In this document: piece by piece, positions 17,947-27,005 of the stretch | How the letters are laid out: each line of letters opens with the position of its first letter | Numbering within the stretch: the stretch's first letter is position 1 | From: Leisingera aquimarina DSM 24565 | Lineage (GTDB): Bacteria > Pseudomonadota > Alphaproteobacteria > Rhodobacterales > Rhodobacteraceae | NCBI RefSeq assembly: GCF_000473165.1 | Contig: NZ_KI421506.1 | Coordinates: forward strand, 3,556 to 67,555 | Length of the DNA: 64,000 nucleotides | Reading direction: 5' to 3' | Translations under genes and position numbers: made by a program | Notes under the pieces: generated by a model | Seen by the model: the letters and a program-made list of their open reading frames with translations, nothing else | What the model was told of the DNA's origin: nothing | Database searches by the model: none

Positions 17947-19410
17947 TCAGGCGACGGCCAGCCGGACAGCCCCGGCGGTGGCAGCATCATGTTCCAGATA
18001 GAAGCGGCGCAGCAGGTTGCTGGCCGAGAGCGACCGGTACTCCGCCGACGCCCGCCAGTCGCTGAGCGGGGTGAAGTCCTGCCTCACCGCTTCCGCCGCC
18101 GCGTCAAACGCGGCCTCGCCCCAGGGCTGGCCCACCAGCGCGGCCTCGGCACTTGCAGCGCGCTTGGGTGTGGCCGCCATGCCGCCGAATGCGATGCGCG
18201 CAGCGGCGATCACGCCATCTTTCACAGTGACACTGACCCCTGCCGCAACCGACGAGATATCCTCGTCCCGGCGCTTGGAAATCTTGTATGCGGCGTCGAT
18301 CTGCCCGGCCATGGGCCTTGGGATGCGGATCGAGGCGACGAAATCGCCCGGCTCGCGGTCCTGCTTGCCATAGTCGATAAAGAACTCCTCCAGCGGCAGG
18401 GTGCGGCTGCCGCCCTGTTTTTGCAGCGTCACTTCGGCGCCTAGCGAGATCAGCACCGGAGGGGTGTCCCCGATGGGCGAGCCATTGGCGATGTTGCCGC
18501 CGATGGTGCCCATGTTGCGCACCTGCCAGCCGGCAATGCGGTCCCAGTATGCACCCAGATGCGGGAAGGCTTGGCGGATCGCCGCCTCGCTCTCGGTATA
18601 GGTCACACTGGCGCCGATGGTCAGCTCGTCGCCGGTCAGCTCGATCGCCTTCAGCTCCTCAAGGTGGGACACAAACACCACCGGTGAGATCGGCTTCATG
18701 AATTTGGTGACCCACAGGCCCACATCGGTCGAACCCGCCACAATGGTCGCTTTGGGGTTCCCAGCCAGCACCTCAGCCAGGTCCGCCGCATCCAGCGGCA
18801 GGATGGCGCGGTCGTCCTCCGGGCCGGTCACCACGCGGGCGTTGGGCTGGATTGCCTTCAGCTTGCCGGTCAGTGCCTCGCGCTCGGTGTTCAGGTAATC
18901 ATTCGCCGGGGTGCCGTACTGGTTCACTGCCCTGGCGGCGCGGACAATCGGCTCATAACCGGTGCAGCGGCAAAGGTTGCCCTGCACGGCGGTTTCCACT
19001 TCCGCCTCACTCGGCTGCGGGTTCTCCATCCACAGCGCATACAGCGACATCACAAAGCCGGGTGTGCAGAAGCCGCACTGGCTGCCGTGGTATTCGACCA
19101 TCGCCTGCTGCACCGGATGCAGCCGCCCGCCTGGACCGGACAGATGCTCAACCGTCACCACATGGCAGCCGTTCAGCGAGGCCAGGAAACGGATGCAGGC
19201 ATTCACAGCCTCATAGCGCAGGGCGCCATTCTGCAGCCGGCCCACCAGCACGGTGCAGGCGCCGCAATCGCCCTCGGCGCAGCCCTCCTTGGTACCGGTC
19301 AGACGCTGTTCCAGGCGCAAGAAATCCAGCAGGGTCGTGGTGGCCTTTACCTCCTCCAGCACAATGTTCTTGCCGTTCAGCAGAAAGCGGATGTCGGTTT
19401 GATGTGTCAT
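17947..19410 (-). CDS. xdhA: Xanthine dehydrogenase, iron-sulfur/FAD subunit
   Basis: XdhA relays electrons from the molybdenum site to NAD. The 487-residue chain holds two [2Fe-2S] clusters (GCAEGDCGACTVL; CGFCTPGF with CRCTGYEP) followed by the FAD domain (VAGSTDVGLWV and TIGGNIANGSPIGD). It is first in the leftward operon xdhABC-permease-guaD and is divergent from a LysR gene at 19616, probably its regulator. Confidence 0.95.
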   Translation of the reverse strand: MTHQTDIRFLLNGKNIVLEEVKATTTLLDFLRLEQRLTGTKEGCAEGDCGACTVLVGRLQNGALRYEAVNACIRFLASLNGCHVVTVEHLSGPGGRLHPVQQAMVEYHGSQCGFCTPGFVMSLYALWMENPQPSEAEVETAVQGNLCRCTGYEPIVRAARAVNQYGTPANDYLNTEREALTGKLKAIQPNARVVTGPEDDRAILPLDAADLAEVLAGNPKATIVAGSTDVGLWVTKFMKPISPVVFVSHLEELKAIELTGDELTIGASVTYTESEAAIRQAFPHLGAYWDRIAGWQVRNMGTIGGNIANGSPIGDTPPVLISLGAEVTLQKQGGSRTLPLEEFFIDYGKQDREPGDFVASIRIPRPMAGQIDAAYKISKRRDEDISSVAAGVSVTVKDGVIAAARIAFGGMAATPKRAASAEAALVGQPWGEAAFDAAAEAVRQDFTPLSDWRASAEYRSLSASNLLRRFYLEHDAATAGAVRLAVA

Positions 19411-19504
19411 CTGGCCTCCGGAATGTGGTTGGGCCGTGCTGGCCCGCTTATGTCAGTTTTACACTGTCTGACTGCCGCCATGAACGGGTGCAATCGCGAA
19501 AGGC

Positions 19505-19523
19505 TTTCAACACCCTGTTGAAA
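19505..19523. promoter_or_regulatory. TTTCAA-N7-TTGAAA inverted repeat in the xdh/LysR gap
   Basis: TTTCAA (19505-19510) and TTGAAA (19518-19523) form an inverted repeat with 7 bases between them, 113 bases upstream of xdhA and 93 bases upstream of the LysR gene. Related half-sites occur in other promoters of the purine block (23456, 32051). Candidate regulator site; no binding data. Confidence 0.35.
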
Positions 19524-19615
19524 ATGGTTAGGCTAATAGATGCCGGAACCGGTGTGTTTTCTGCCTGGCCGCATGAATGGCAAGCGGTAATCACGCCCCT
19601 AAAGGTCTGTGAACC

Positions 19616-20533
19616 ATGTCTTATCTGGAATCCCTGCGGGTCTTTACCCGAGTCGTCGAACTGGGCAGCATCACCTCCGGCGGGCGTGACCTGCGGTTGA
19701 CTCCGGCGGTTGCCAGCAAACGGATCAAGGAGCTTGAAAAGCACCTTGGCGTGCGGCTGTTCAACCGTACCACGAGATCGCTGACCCCGACCGAGGTCGG
19801 ACAGCTATTTTATGCCGAGGCCAGGAAAGTTCTCGAATCGATTGAGGACGCCGAGGCGGTGGTGGCGCAATTCTCCGAGGCGCCGCGCGGAGTGATCCGG
19901 GTAACCGCGCCGCTGGGTGTGGGCCGCCGTATCGTCGCGCCGCTCGTTCCTGGTTTTGTCGAGGATTACCCGGCCACCGAAATCCGCATGCGGATGTCGG
20001 ACCGCAAAGTCGACATTCTGGCCGACGGGTTGGATGTGGCGTTCTTCATCGGCACCCCGCATGACTCGACCCTGAAAATGCGCAAGATCGCCGATTGCGC
20101 CCGTGTGCTGTGTGCTGCGCCCGCCTATCTGGAGCGTCACGGCACCCCGCAGCTGCCGGAGGACCTTTTGACCGGCCACAATTGCCTGCTGCTGCGCTAC
20201 CCGCGCTCGCCGGAATATTACTGGACGCTGGAAACCCCCGAGGGTCCGCGCAAGCTGGAGGTTTCGGGCAAATACGACGCCGATGACAGCGATGTGCTGA
20301 CCAATTGGGCGTTGGACGGGCGTGGCATCGTCAACAAACCGCGGTTTGACGTGGCTGCGCAGATGCGCAGCGGCGCGCTGGTGGAGGTGCTGCCCGACAC
20401 GCCGCCGGAGCCGACCATTTTCGGCTGCCTCTACCCGCACCGGAAACTGCAGGATCCCAAAATCCGGCTGTTCGTCGATTACGCGGTCAAACACGGTCTG
20501 GCGGCCTTCCGGCGAAGTGACGCCGGGAAATAG
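19616..20533 (+). CDS. LysR-family regulator beside xdhA
   Basis: A 305-residue LysR protein: helix-turn-helix in residues 1-60 (GGRDLRLTPAVASKRIKELE) and a substrate-binding domain. It diverges from xdhA, so it probably controls the xdhABC operon. It is clearly related to the LysR protein at 22032: both share KIADCARVLCA and the same domain layout. The effector is unknown; urate or another purine is an inference. It converges on puuD with a strong terminator in between. Confidence 0.9.
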   Translation: MSYLESLRVFTRVVELGSITSGGRDLRLTPAVASKRIKELEKHLGVRLFNRTTRSLTPTEVGQLFYAEARKVLESIEDAEAVVAQFSEAPRGVIRVTAPLGVGRRIVAPLVPGFVEDYPATEIRMRMSDRKVDILADGLDVAFFIGTPHDSTLKMRKIADCARVLCAAPAYLERHGTPQLPEDLLTGHNCLLLRYPRSPEYYWTLETPEGPRKLEVSGKYDADDSDVLTNWALDGRGIVNKPRFDVAAQMRSGALVEVLPDTPPEPTIFGCLYPHRKLQDPKIRLFVDYAVKHGLAAFRRSDAGK

Positions 20534-20611
20534 CTCTGCCAGCCGGGCTCAGCGCGTTTTGGCAGCGGGCCGGTTTACAGGGGTGCACAGGGGGTGCACG
20601 CCCAGTGCCGG

Positions 20612-20646
20612 ACGAAAAATGGCCCCGCCGGGGTGGCGGGGCCATT
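20612..20646 (-). terminator. Intrinsic terminator of puuD
   Basis: A 12-base stem (20618-20629 with 20635-20646, GGCCCCGCC core) with a 5-base loop is followed on the minus strand by TTTTT. It lies just past the puuD stop, between convergent genes. Confidence 0.85.
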
Positions 20647-20667
20647 CGAATTGAACATGGGTCTAGC

Positions 20668-21927
20668 TCAGTTCGCGGCCAGTGCGAAGGGCTGCTCCTT
20701 GGAGGCGCTGCCGTACCAGCGGCGGATCAGGGCGCGCTCCTCGTCCTCCATGTAGGTCACGTTGGCGGGCGGCATCGCGTGGGTGGCACCAGCCTGGAGA
20801 TAGATCTCCTTGGCGTATTTCGCCACATCGGCCGGGGTCTCCAGCAGCACGTTCTTGGGCGCGCGGCGGATGCCGTCATAGTAGGGCTCCCGCGCGTGGC
20901 ACATGGCGCAGCGGCCCGGCACCACATTCATCACGTCCTCGAAATGCTGGTTGCTGGCAAACACTTGCTCGGATTTGGTCAGCTCCCGTGCCTCGGATTC
21001 TTCATAGGTGTCCTGCTGCAGCGGCGCCTGGCTCAGGATCATGATGCCGATGAACAGGATGGCGGTCACAGGCCAGGTCCAGGTCGGGTTGCTGGTGCCC
21101 GCGTGGTTGCTGTTGAAGTAGTGGCGGATGGTCACGCCCATCAGGAACACCAGCGCCGCGATCAGCCAGTTGTACTCAGTGGCAAAGGCCAGCGGGTAGT
21201 GGTTGGACAGCATCAGGAACACAACCGGCAGCGTCAGGTAGTTATTGTGGGTCGAGCGCAGCTTGGCGATCTTGCCGTATTTGGCATCCGGCGTCCGGCC
21301 TTCCTGCAGGTCCTTCACCACGATGCGCTGGTTCGGCATGATGATGAAAAAAACGTTTGCAGTCATGATGGTAGCCGTGAAGGCGCCCAGGTGCAGCATC
21401 ACCGCGCGGCCGGTGAAGATCTGGTTGTAACCCCAGCCCATGGCGACCAGCAGCACAAACAGCAGCACCATCAGGAAGGTCGGCTTCTCCCCCAGCGGCG
21501 ATTTGCACAGGAAGTCATAGATGATCCATCCGATGGTCAGCGACGCGCCGGAAATCAGGATGCCTTGCCACAGGGCCAGGTCGGCCTTGCTGGAATCGAT
21601 CAGGTATAGCTCCCCGCCCGCCCAGTAGACGATCATCAACAGGCCCGCGCCTGACAGCCAGGTCGCGTAGCTTTCCCATTTGAACCAGATCAGATGCTCA
21701 GGCATATTTTCCGGCGCCACCAGATATTTCTGGATGTGGTAAAAACCGCCGCCATGGACCTGCCATTCCTCGCCATGCGCGCCGACCGGCAGATGCGGAA
21801 CCTTCCGCAAGCCAAGGTCGAGCGCGACGAAGTAGAAGGACGATCCGATCCAGGCAATGGCGGTGATGACGTGAAGCCAGCGGACCGCAAAGCCCAGCCA
21901 GTCCCACATGATCACAAGCTCTTCCAT
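20668..21927 (-). CDS. puuD: Urate hydroxylase with C-terminal cytochrome c domain
   Basis: PuuD is the membrane urate oxidase that converts urate to 5-hydroxyisourate, passing electrons to the respiratory chain instead of making peroxide. The 419-residue protein starts with about eight membrane segments (for example FAVRWLHVITAIAWIGSSFY) and ends in a periplasmic cytochrome c domain with the haem motif CAMCH and the downstream MPP region. It lies between two related LysR genes and near uraH and puuE-uraD, which carry out the next steps. Confidence 0.93.
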   Translation of the reverse strand: MEELVIMWDWLGFAVRWLHVITAIAWIGSSFYFVALDLGLRKVPHLPVGAHGEEWQVHGGGFYHIQKYLVAPENMPEHLIWFKWESYATWLSGAGLLMIVYWAGGELYLIDSSKADLALWQGILISGASLTIGWIIYDFLCKSPLGEKPTFLMVLLFVLLVAMGWGYNQIFTGRAVMLHLGAFTATIMTANVFFIIMPNQRIVVKDLQEGRTPDAKYGKIAKLRSTHNNYLTLPVVFLMLSNHYPLAFATEYNWLIAALVFLMGVTIRHYFNSNHAGTSNPTWTWPVTAILFIGIMILSQAPLQQDTYEESEARELTKSEQVFASNQHFEDVMNVVPGRCAMCHAREPYYDGIRRAPKNVLLETPADVAKYAKEIYLQAGATHAMPPANVTYMEDEERALIRRWYGSASKEQPFALAAN

Positions 21928-22031
21928 TGTTCTCTCCTCATAAGCTTTGACCCGAGACTAGAGCATGCCGCTATTTTCATGTATTAGGTAAAAAACCCAA
22001 GCTGTTTCAAAATAACACAAAGAATACTTGA

Positions 22032-22940
22032 ATGGCCTATCTCGACAACATCCGTACCTTCGTCCGTGTCTACGAACTTGGCAACATGTCCGCCGCGGCC
22101 CGGGATATGCGGATTTCGGCAGCCGTGGCGTCCTCGCGGATTTCGCAGCTGGAGGATCATCTGAACGTGCGGCTGTTCCAGCGCACCACGCGGCTGCTCA
22201 ATCCGACTGAGCAGGGCAACCTGTTTTATCACGGCGCGGTCAAGATCCTGGAGGCCGTGGATGAGGCCGAGGCTGACATCAGCAGCGTCACCCAAACTCC
22301 GCGCGGCACCCTGTATGTGGCGGCTCCATTAGGGTTGGGGCAGCGGTTGATTGCGCCGGCAGTGCCGAAGTTCAACGAGGCCTATCCGCTGATCTCGATC
22401 CGCCTGCGGCTGTCGGACCGAAAGCTGGATCTGGCGGCCGAGGGGCTGGATGCAGCGTTTTTCCTCGGAGTGCCGGAGGATTCGAACCTGCGGATCCGCA
22501 AGATTGCCGATTGTGCGCGGGTGCTGTGTGCCTCACCGGATTATATCAGACGCCGCGGCCAGCCTGCCAGCAGCGACGAGTTGAAGACAGAGGCGCACGA
22601 CTGCCTGAACCTGCGCTACCCCGGCGCGCCGGAGTTCCAATGGCCGCTGCGCAGCCAGGACGGGGTTAAGCGGGTGACTGTCACCGGGCCGTTTGAATCC
22701 GATCACGGCGACGTGCTGACCAACTGGGCGCTGGAGGGGCATGGGATCATCCTGAAACCGGTTTTCGAGATTTCAGAACACCTTGCCTCGGGCCGGCTGG
22801 TGCCAGTGCTGGCAGAGGAGCCGCCGATCCCGATTCAGATGGCCTGTCTCTATGTCCACCGCCGCCACCAGGACCCCAAGGTGCGGCTGTTCATGGATTT
22901 CATAGTAGACCACATCCAGGCATCCCTCCCCTCAGAATGA
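22032..22940 (+). CDS. LysR-family regulator beside puuD
   Basis: A 302-residue LysR protein with an N-terminal helix-turn-helix (AARDMRISAAVASSRISQLE) and substrate-binding domain. It is divergent from puuD with about 100 bases between starts and converges on uraH, so control of urate oxidation is the likely role. It is a diverged relative of the LysR protein at 19616. Effector unknown. Confidence 0.9.
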   Translation: MAYLDNIRTFVRVYELGNMSAAARDMRISAAVASSRISQLEDHLNVRLFQRTTRLLNPTEQGNLFYHGAVKILEAVDEAEADISSVTQTPRGTLYVAAPLGLGQRLIAPAVPKFNEAYPLISIRLRLSDRKLDLAAEGLDAAFFLGVPEDSNLRIRKIADCARVLCASPDYIRRRGQPASSDELKTEAHDCLNLRYPGAPEFQWPLRSQDGVKRVTVTGPFESDHGDVLTNWALEGHGIILKPVFEISEHLASGRLVPVLAEEPPIPIQMACLYVHRRHQDPKVRLFMDFIVDHIQASLPSE

Positions 22941-22969
22941 AAAAGCCCGCCCCAGTTTCCTGGGACGGG
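22940..22969 (-). terminator. Terminator of uraH
   Basis: Arms 22946-22954 and 22961-22969 pair with one mismatch; on the minus strand the stem is followed by a run of five T (22940-22944). It serves the leftward uraH transcript. Confidence 0.7.
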
Positions 22970-23019
22970 AACCGCCGGCAGGTGCCAAGCGGGAGGAGAG
23001 GTATCTTGGGAAGTGCGGC

Positions 23020-23376
23020 TCAGCTGCCGCGGTAGGTGGAATAGCCGTAGGGCGACAGCAGCAGCGGCACGTGATAGTGGCTGTCAGCCTCGCTTATGCC
23101 AAAACGCAGCGGCACTTCGTCCAGAAACAGCGGGTCCGCGCCCGCCTGGCCAGTGTTGTGCAGATAGCCGCCGGCGTGGAACACCAGCTCATAGGTGCCG
23201 GTTGCGAATTCACCTGCAGGCAGGATCTGCTCATCGGTGCGCCCGTCGTCATTGGTGGTCAGGCTGCGCAGGTGGATGCGTTCGTTGCCTTCGATCCGGT
23301 AAAGGTCGATCTTCAGCCCTTCCGCCGGGCAGCCGCGGGCAGTGTCCAGCACATGGGTGGTCAGAAATCCGGTCAT
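23020..23376 (-). CDS. uraH: 5-hydroxyisourate hydrolase (transthyretin-like)
   Basis: UraH hydrolyses 5-hydroxyisourate from PuuD to OHCU. The 118-residue protein has the N-terminal [11 protein letters not shown] signature and ends in the YRGS tetrapeptide diagnostic of this family. The ATG at 23376 is chosen over one 12 bases upstream because GGAGG lies five bases before it. It is divergent from the puuE-uraD fusion gene. Confidence 0.95.
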   Translation of the reverse strand: MTGFLTTHVLDTARGCPAEGLKIDLYRIEGNERIHLRSLTTNDDGRTDEQILPAGEFATGTYELVFHAGGYLHNTGQAGADPLFLDEVPLRFGISEADSHYHVPLLLSPYGYSTYRGS

Positions 23377-23455
23377 GCCAGCCTCCATTCAATTCTGTTG
23401 ACTTAAAGTATGCGCTGTTCAGCCCAGTGCATACAGAAGGAAGAGTCAAAAAGTT

Positions 23456-23476
23456 CTTTCAAAAATATACTGAAAG
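23456..23476. promoter_or_regulatory. CTTTCA-N9-TGAAAG inverted repeat in the uraH/puuE gap
   Basis: CTTTCA (23456-23461) and TGAAAG (23471-23476) are an inverted repeat in the divergent promoter of uraH and puuE-uraD. It resembles the half-sites at 19505 and 32051. Candidate operator only. Confidence 0.35.
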
Positions 23477-23526
23477 CTGAACGGGATTGTCTGTTCTATA
23501 CATAATAAAAAGACAGGAGACCTGAC

Positions 23527-24942
23527 GTGACGCGCTATCCCCGTGACTTGCGCGGATACGGTGCTGCCGCACCCGACCCGCAGTGGCCCAATGGGGCCAA
23601 AGCCGCCGTGCAATTCGTGCTCAACTATGAAGAAGGCGGCGAGAACTGCATCCTGCATGGGGATGCGGCCTCCGAGGCCTTTCTGTCCGACATTCCCGGC
23701 GCCGTGCAATGGCCCGGCCAGCGCCATTGGAACATGGAGTCGGTCTATGAATACGGGTCGCGGGCCGGCTTCTGGCGGCTGCACCGGCTGTTCACCGGCG
23801 CCGGCATTCCGCTGACCATCTACGGCGTCGCCACCGCGCTGGCCCGCTCGCCCGAGCAGGTGCAGGCGATGAAGGACGCGGACTGGGAAATCGCCAGCCA
23901 CGGGTTGAAGTGGGTCGAGCACAAGGACATGACAGAGGAGGAGGAGCGCGCCGCCATTGCCGAAGCTGTGCGTCTTCATACCGAAGTTACCGGCGACCGC
24001 CCGCGCGGCTGGTACACGGGGCGCTGCAGCGCCAACACCGTACGGCTGGTGGCTGAGGAAGGCGGATTTAATTATATCTCAGACACTTACGACGACGACC
24101 TGCCCTATTGGCTGGAAACCGGCGGGCGTGATCAGTTGATCATTCCCTACACGCTGGAAGCCAACGACATGCGCTTCGCCAATTCGCCGGGCTGGATCAC
24201 GGGTGAGCATTTCTTTCAGTACTTGAAGGATGCTTTTGACGTGATCTACGCCGAAGGCGAAGCCGGTGCTGCGAAGATGATAACCATCGGGCTGCACTGC
24301 CGTCTGGTGGGCCGTCCGGGCAAGATCGCGGGCCTGAAGCGCTTTATTGAGTATATCCAGGGTTTCGAGGATGTCTGGTGCCCGCGCCGCATCGACATTG
24401 CCGAACATTGGGCCGCAACCCATGCGCCCGAAAAGCACCTGCGCCTCAGCCGGATGGACCGCGCGGCCTTTGTGTCCAGCTATGGCTCGATCTTCGAGCA
24501 CTCGCCTTGGATCGCCGACCGCGCCTTTGATCTGGAGCTGGGTCCGGCGCATGACTGTGCCGCCGGTGTTCACAACGCGCTGTGCCGTATCTTCCGCTCC
24601 GCCAGTGAAGAAGAGCGCCTGGGCGTGCTGACCGCGCACCCTGATCTGGCAGGCAAGCTGGCCGCCGCCGGGCGCCTGACCGCTGAGAGCACCTCGGAAC
24701 AGTCCAGTGCCGGGCTGGACATGCTGACCGACGAGGAGCGCGAGACCTTCACCCGGCTCAACACCGAGTATGTGGAGAAGCACGGGTTCCCCTTCATCAT
24801 CGCAGTGCGCGACCACAACAAGGCGTCGATCATGGAGGCCTTCAACCGCCGGATCACCAACGACCGGGCGACTGAGTTCGACGAGGCCTGCCGCCAGGTC
24901 GAGCGCATTGCCCAGTTCCGGCTGCAGGATCTGCTGCCATGA
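23527..24942 (+). CDS. puuE: Fused allantoinase (PuuE) and OHCU decarboxylase (UraD)
   Basis: One 471-residue chain carries two enzymes. Residues 1 to about 305 are a metal-independent allantoinase of the polysaccharide deacetylase fold (SHGLKWVEHKDM, GWYTGRCSANTVRL, SDTYDDDLPYW). Residues from about 310 are OHCU decarboxylase, with the catalytic His of TAHPDLAGK, the STSEQ motif and FPFIIAV. The two steps are consecutive but in reverse order along the chain: UraD makes allantoin, then PuuE opens it to allantoate. The start is a GTG with AGGAG upstream. It overlaps allA by four bases. Confidence 0.94.
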   Translation: MTRYPRDLRGYGAAAPDPQWPNGAKAAVQFVLNYEEGGENCILHGDAASEAFLSDIPGAVQWPGQRHWNMESVYEYGSRAGFWRLHRLFTGAGIPLTIYGVATALARSPEQVQAMKDADWEIASHGLKWVEHKDMTEEEERAAIAEAVRLHTEVTGDRPRGWYTGRCSANTVRLVAEEGGFNYISDTYDDDLPYWLETGGRDQLIIPYTLEANDMRFANSPGWITGEHFFQYLKDAFDVIYAEGEAGAAKMITIGLHCRLVGRPGKIAGLKRFIEYIQGFEDVWCPRRIDIAEHWAATHAPEKHLRLSRMDRAAFVSSYGSIFEHSPWIADRAFDLELGPAHDCAAGVHNALCRIFRSASEEERLGVLTAHPDLAGKLAAAGRLTAESTSEQSSAGLDMLTDEERETFTRLNTEYVEKHGFPFIIAVRDHNKASIMEAFNRRITNDRATEFDEACRQVERIAQFRLQDLLP

Positions 24943-25430
24943 GCCGGCTGCTGACCGCCGTGCCGCTGACCGCCGAAGCCTTTGCGCCCTATGGCGATGT
25001 GATCGAGGTCGCAGGTGCGCCGGACAAGCTGATCAATCAGGGCATGTGCGGCCGTCACCACGACCGCGCCCGCCTCGATTTCGGCGAGGACGGGGGGGCG
25101 GGCATCAGCCTGTTCGACGCCCGGGCCCGCCACCTGCCGCACAAGGTGGACATGGTGGAACGCCATCCTGACGGCAGCCAGGCCTTTGTGCCGGTCAGCG
25201 GCGTGCCGATGCTGGTTGTTGTCGCAGAAGACGCAGGCGGTGTCCCGGTTGAGTTGAAAGCCTTCATCAGCCAGCCCGGCCAGTCCATCAACCTGCACCG
25301 CGGCACCTGGCACGGGGTACTCGCCCCGCTGGGCGCGCCCGGGCAATACATCGTGGTTGACCGTATCGGCACCACGCCGAACCTTGAAGAACATTGGTTC
25401 AAGGAGCCTTTCACAGTGGTCTCAGACTGA
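24939..25430 (+). CDS. allA: Ureidoglycolate lyase
   Basis: AllA splits ureidoglycolate into glyoxylate and urea, the last ureide step. The 163-residue cupin-like protein has the family pattern VIEVAGAPDKLINQGMC near the start and INLHRGTWHGVLAPL in the core. It is coupled to puuE-uraD by an ATGA overlap and followed by a permease gene. Its product glyoxylate is the substrate of the nearby beta-hydroxyaspartate cycle. Confidence 0.93.
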   Translation: MSRLLTAVPLTAEAFAPYGDVIEVAGAPDKLINQGMCGRHHDRARLDFGEDGGAGISLFDARARHLPHKVDMVERHPDGSQAFVPVSGVPMLVVVAEDAGGVPVELKAFISQPGQSINLHRGTWHGVLAPLGAPGQYIVVDRIGTTPNLEEHWFKEPFTVVSD

Positions 25431-25505
25431 CCGCAACACTCTGAAGCCGCTCGAAAAATAGCAAGAAGCGGCGAGATCCCCATGACCGACAGGAGAAACG
25501 ACCTC

Positions 25506-26942
25506 ATGGCTGACACTTCCATTGGGTCGCCGGCACAGCTGCGCGATCCCAACTACACCCCGCCCTTGCACAAGGCGATCCCGCTGGGCATCCAGCATGT
25601 GCTGGCGATGTTCGTCTCGAACGTGACACCCGCGATCATTGTTGCCGGCGCCGCCGGGTTCGGCTTCGGCTCCAACTCGCCGGATTTCCCGGAGCTGCTG
25701 TATCTGATCCAGATGTCGATGCTGTTTGCCGGTATTGCGACGCTGCTGCAGACCATCACCCTGGGGCCGGTCGGCTCTGCCTTGCCGATCGTGCAGGGCA
25801 CCTCCTTTGCCTTCCTGCCGATCATGATCCCGCTGGTTGCGGGCAAGGGAGTGGACGGGCTGGCCGCGCTGTTCACCGGCGTCATCGTGGGCGGCATCTT
25901 CCACGGTCTGCTCGGCACGGTGATCGGCCGGATCCGCTTTGCCCTGCCGCCGCTGGTCACCGGTCTGGTGGTGACGATGATCGGCCTGGCGCTGGTCAAG
26001 GTCGGCATCCAATATGCCGCGGGCGGTGTTCCAGCCATCGGCACGCCGGAATACGGCTCGCTGCTGAACTGGTCGGCGGCGCTGGTGGTAATCCTGGTGA
26101 CCCTGGGCCTCAAGTTCTTCACCAAGGGGATGCTCTCGGTCTCTGCCGTGCTGCTGGGTCTGATCGTGGGTTATGTCTATGCGCTGATGACCGGCATGCT
26201 GACCTTCGAGGCGATTTCCGGCTCCTGGTCCGGGGCCTCCGCCTTTGCTCTGCCGCAGCCGTTCAAATACGGCTTCGAGTTCTCCGCCGCCGCCATCATC
26301 GGCTTCTGCCTGATGAGCTTTGTCTCTGCGGTTGAAACCGTCGGTGACGTTTCCGGTGTGACCAAGGGCGGCGCAGGCCGCGAGGCGACCGAGGAGGAAA
26401 TTGCAGGCGCGACCTACGCCGATGGTATGGGCACCGCTTTTGCCGGCTTCTTTGGCGCCTTCCCCAACACCTCCTTCAGCCAGAACGTCGGCTTGATCGC
26501 GATGACCGGGGTGATGAGCCGCCATGTTGTGACCTGCGGTGCCATCTTCCTGATCGTCTGCGGCCTGGTGCCCAAAGTGGGCGCGGTGATCCGCACCGTG
26601 CCGATCGAGGTGCTGGGCGGCGGTGTGATCGTGATGTTCGGCATGGTGGTTGCGGCTGGTGTGTCGATGCTGTCGGACGTGGACTGGAACCGCCGCAACA
26701 TGGTGATCTTTGCGATCTCCCTGTCCATCGGCCTTGGCTTGCAGCTGGAACCCGGCGCACTGCAGCACATGCCGGACACCGCGCGCATCCTGCTGACCAG
26801 CGGCCTGCTGCCGGCGGCGCTGATTGCCATCGTTCTGAACCTGCTGCTGCCGCAGGAACTGACGGGTGAGGCGACTGAGGAAGTCTCCGGCGGGCTAAGC
26901 GGCCACGGCCGCGGGTCGTTGCCGCATGAGGACCGCGCCTGA
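25506..26942 (+). CDS. NCS2-family uracil/xanthine/urate permease
   Basis: A 478-residue membrane protein with the NCS2 hallmarks: LGIQHVLAMFVSNVTPAIIV near the N-terminus, the QGTSFAFLP segment and the NTSFSQNVG motif, with about 14 membrane segments. It ends the rightward operon puuE-uraD, allA, permease, so xanthine or urate uptake is likely. The ATG at 25506 has AGGAG about ten bases upstream; an ATG at 25482 has none. A strong terminator follows. Confidence 0.92.
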   Translation: MADTSIGSPAQLRDPNYTPPLHKAIPLGIQHVLAMFVSNVTPAIIVAGAAGFGFGSNSPDFPELLYLIQMSMLFAGIATLLQTITLGPVGSALPIVQGTSFAFLPIMIPLVAGKGVDGLAALFTGVIVGGIFHGLLGTVIGRIRFALPPLVTGLVVTMIGLALVKVGIQYAAGGVPAIGTPEYGSLLNWSAALVVILVTLGLKFFTKGMLSVSAVLLGLIVGYVYALMTGMLTFEAISGSWSGASAFALPQPFKYGFEFSAAAIIGFCLMSFVSAVETVGDVSGVTKGGAGREATEEEIAGATYADGMGTAFAGFFGAFPNTSFSQNVGLIAMTGVMSRHVVTCGAIFLIVCGLVPKVGAVIRTVPIEVLGGGVIVMFGMVVAAGVSMLSDVDWNRRNMVIFAISLSIGLGLQLEPGALQHMPDTARILLTSGLLPAALIAIVLNLLLPQELTGEATEEVSGGLSGHGRGSLPHEDRA

Positions 26943-26969
26943 CGCAAGCTGCATGAATTGAAAGCAAGA

Positions 26970-26995
26970 GCCGGCCCTTGATGGGCCGGCTTTTT
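26970..26995 (+). terminator. Intrinsic terminator after the permease gene
   Basis: A perfect 8-base stem (GCCGGCCC with GGGCCGGC, loop TTGAT) followed by five T ends the puuE-allA-permease operon. Confidence 0.9.
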
Positions 26996-27005
26996 CGTTG
27001 CGGCC

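Noticed and set aside
15565-18444. Long open frame of over 900 codons antisense to xdhB and xdhA
   Set aside because: Same shadow-frame character; xdhA and xdhB carry complete motifs over the same bases.
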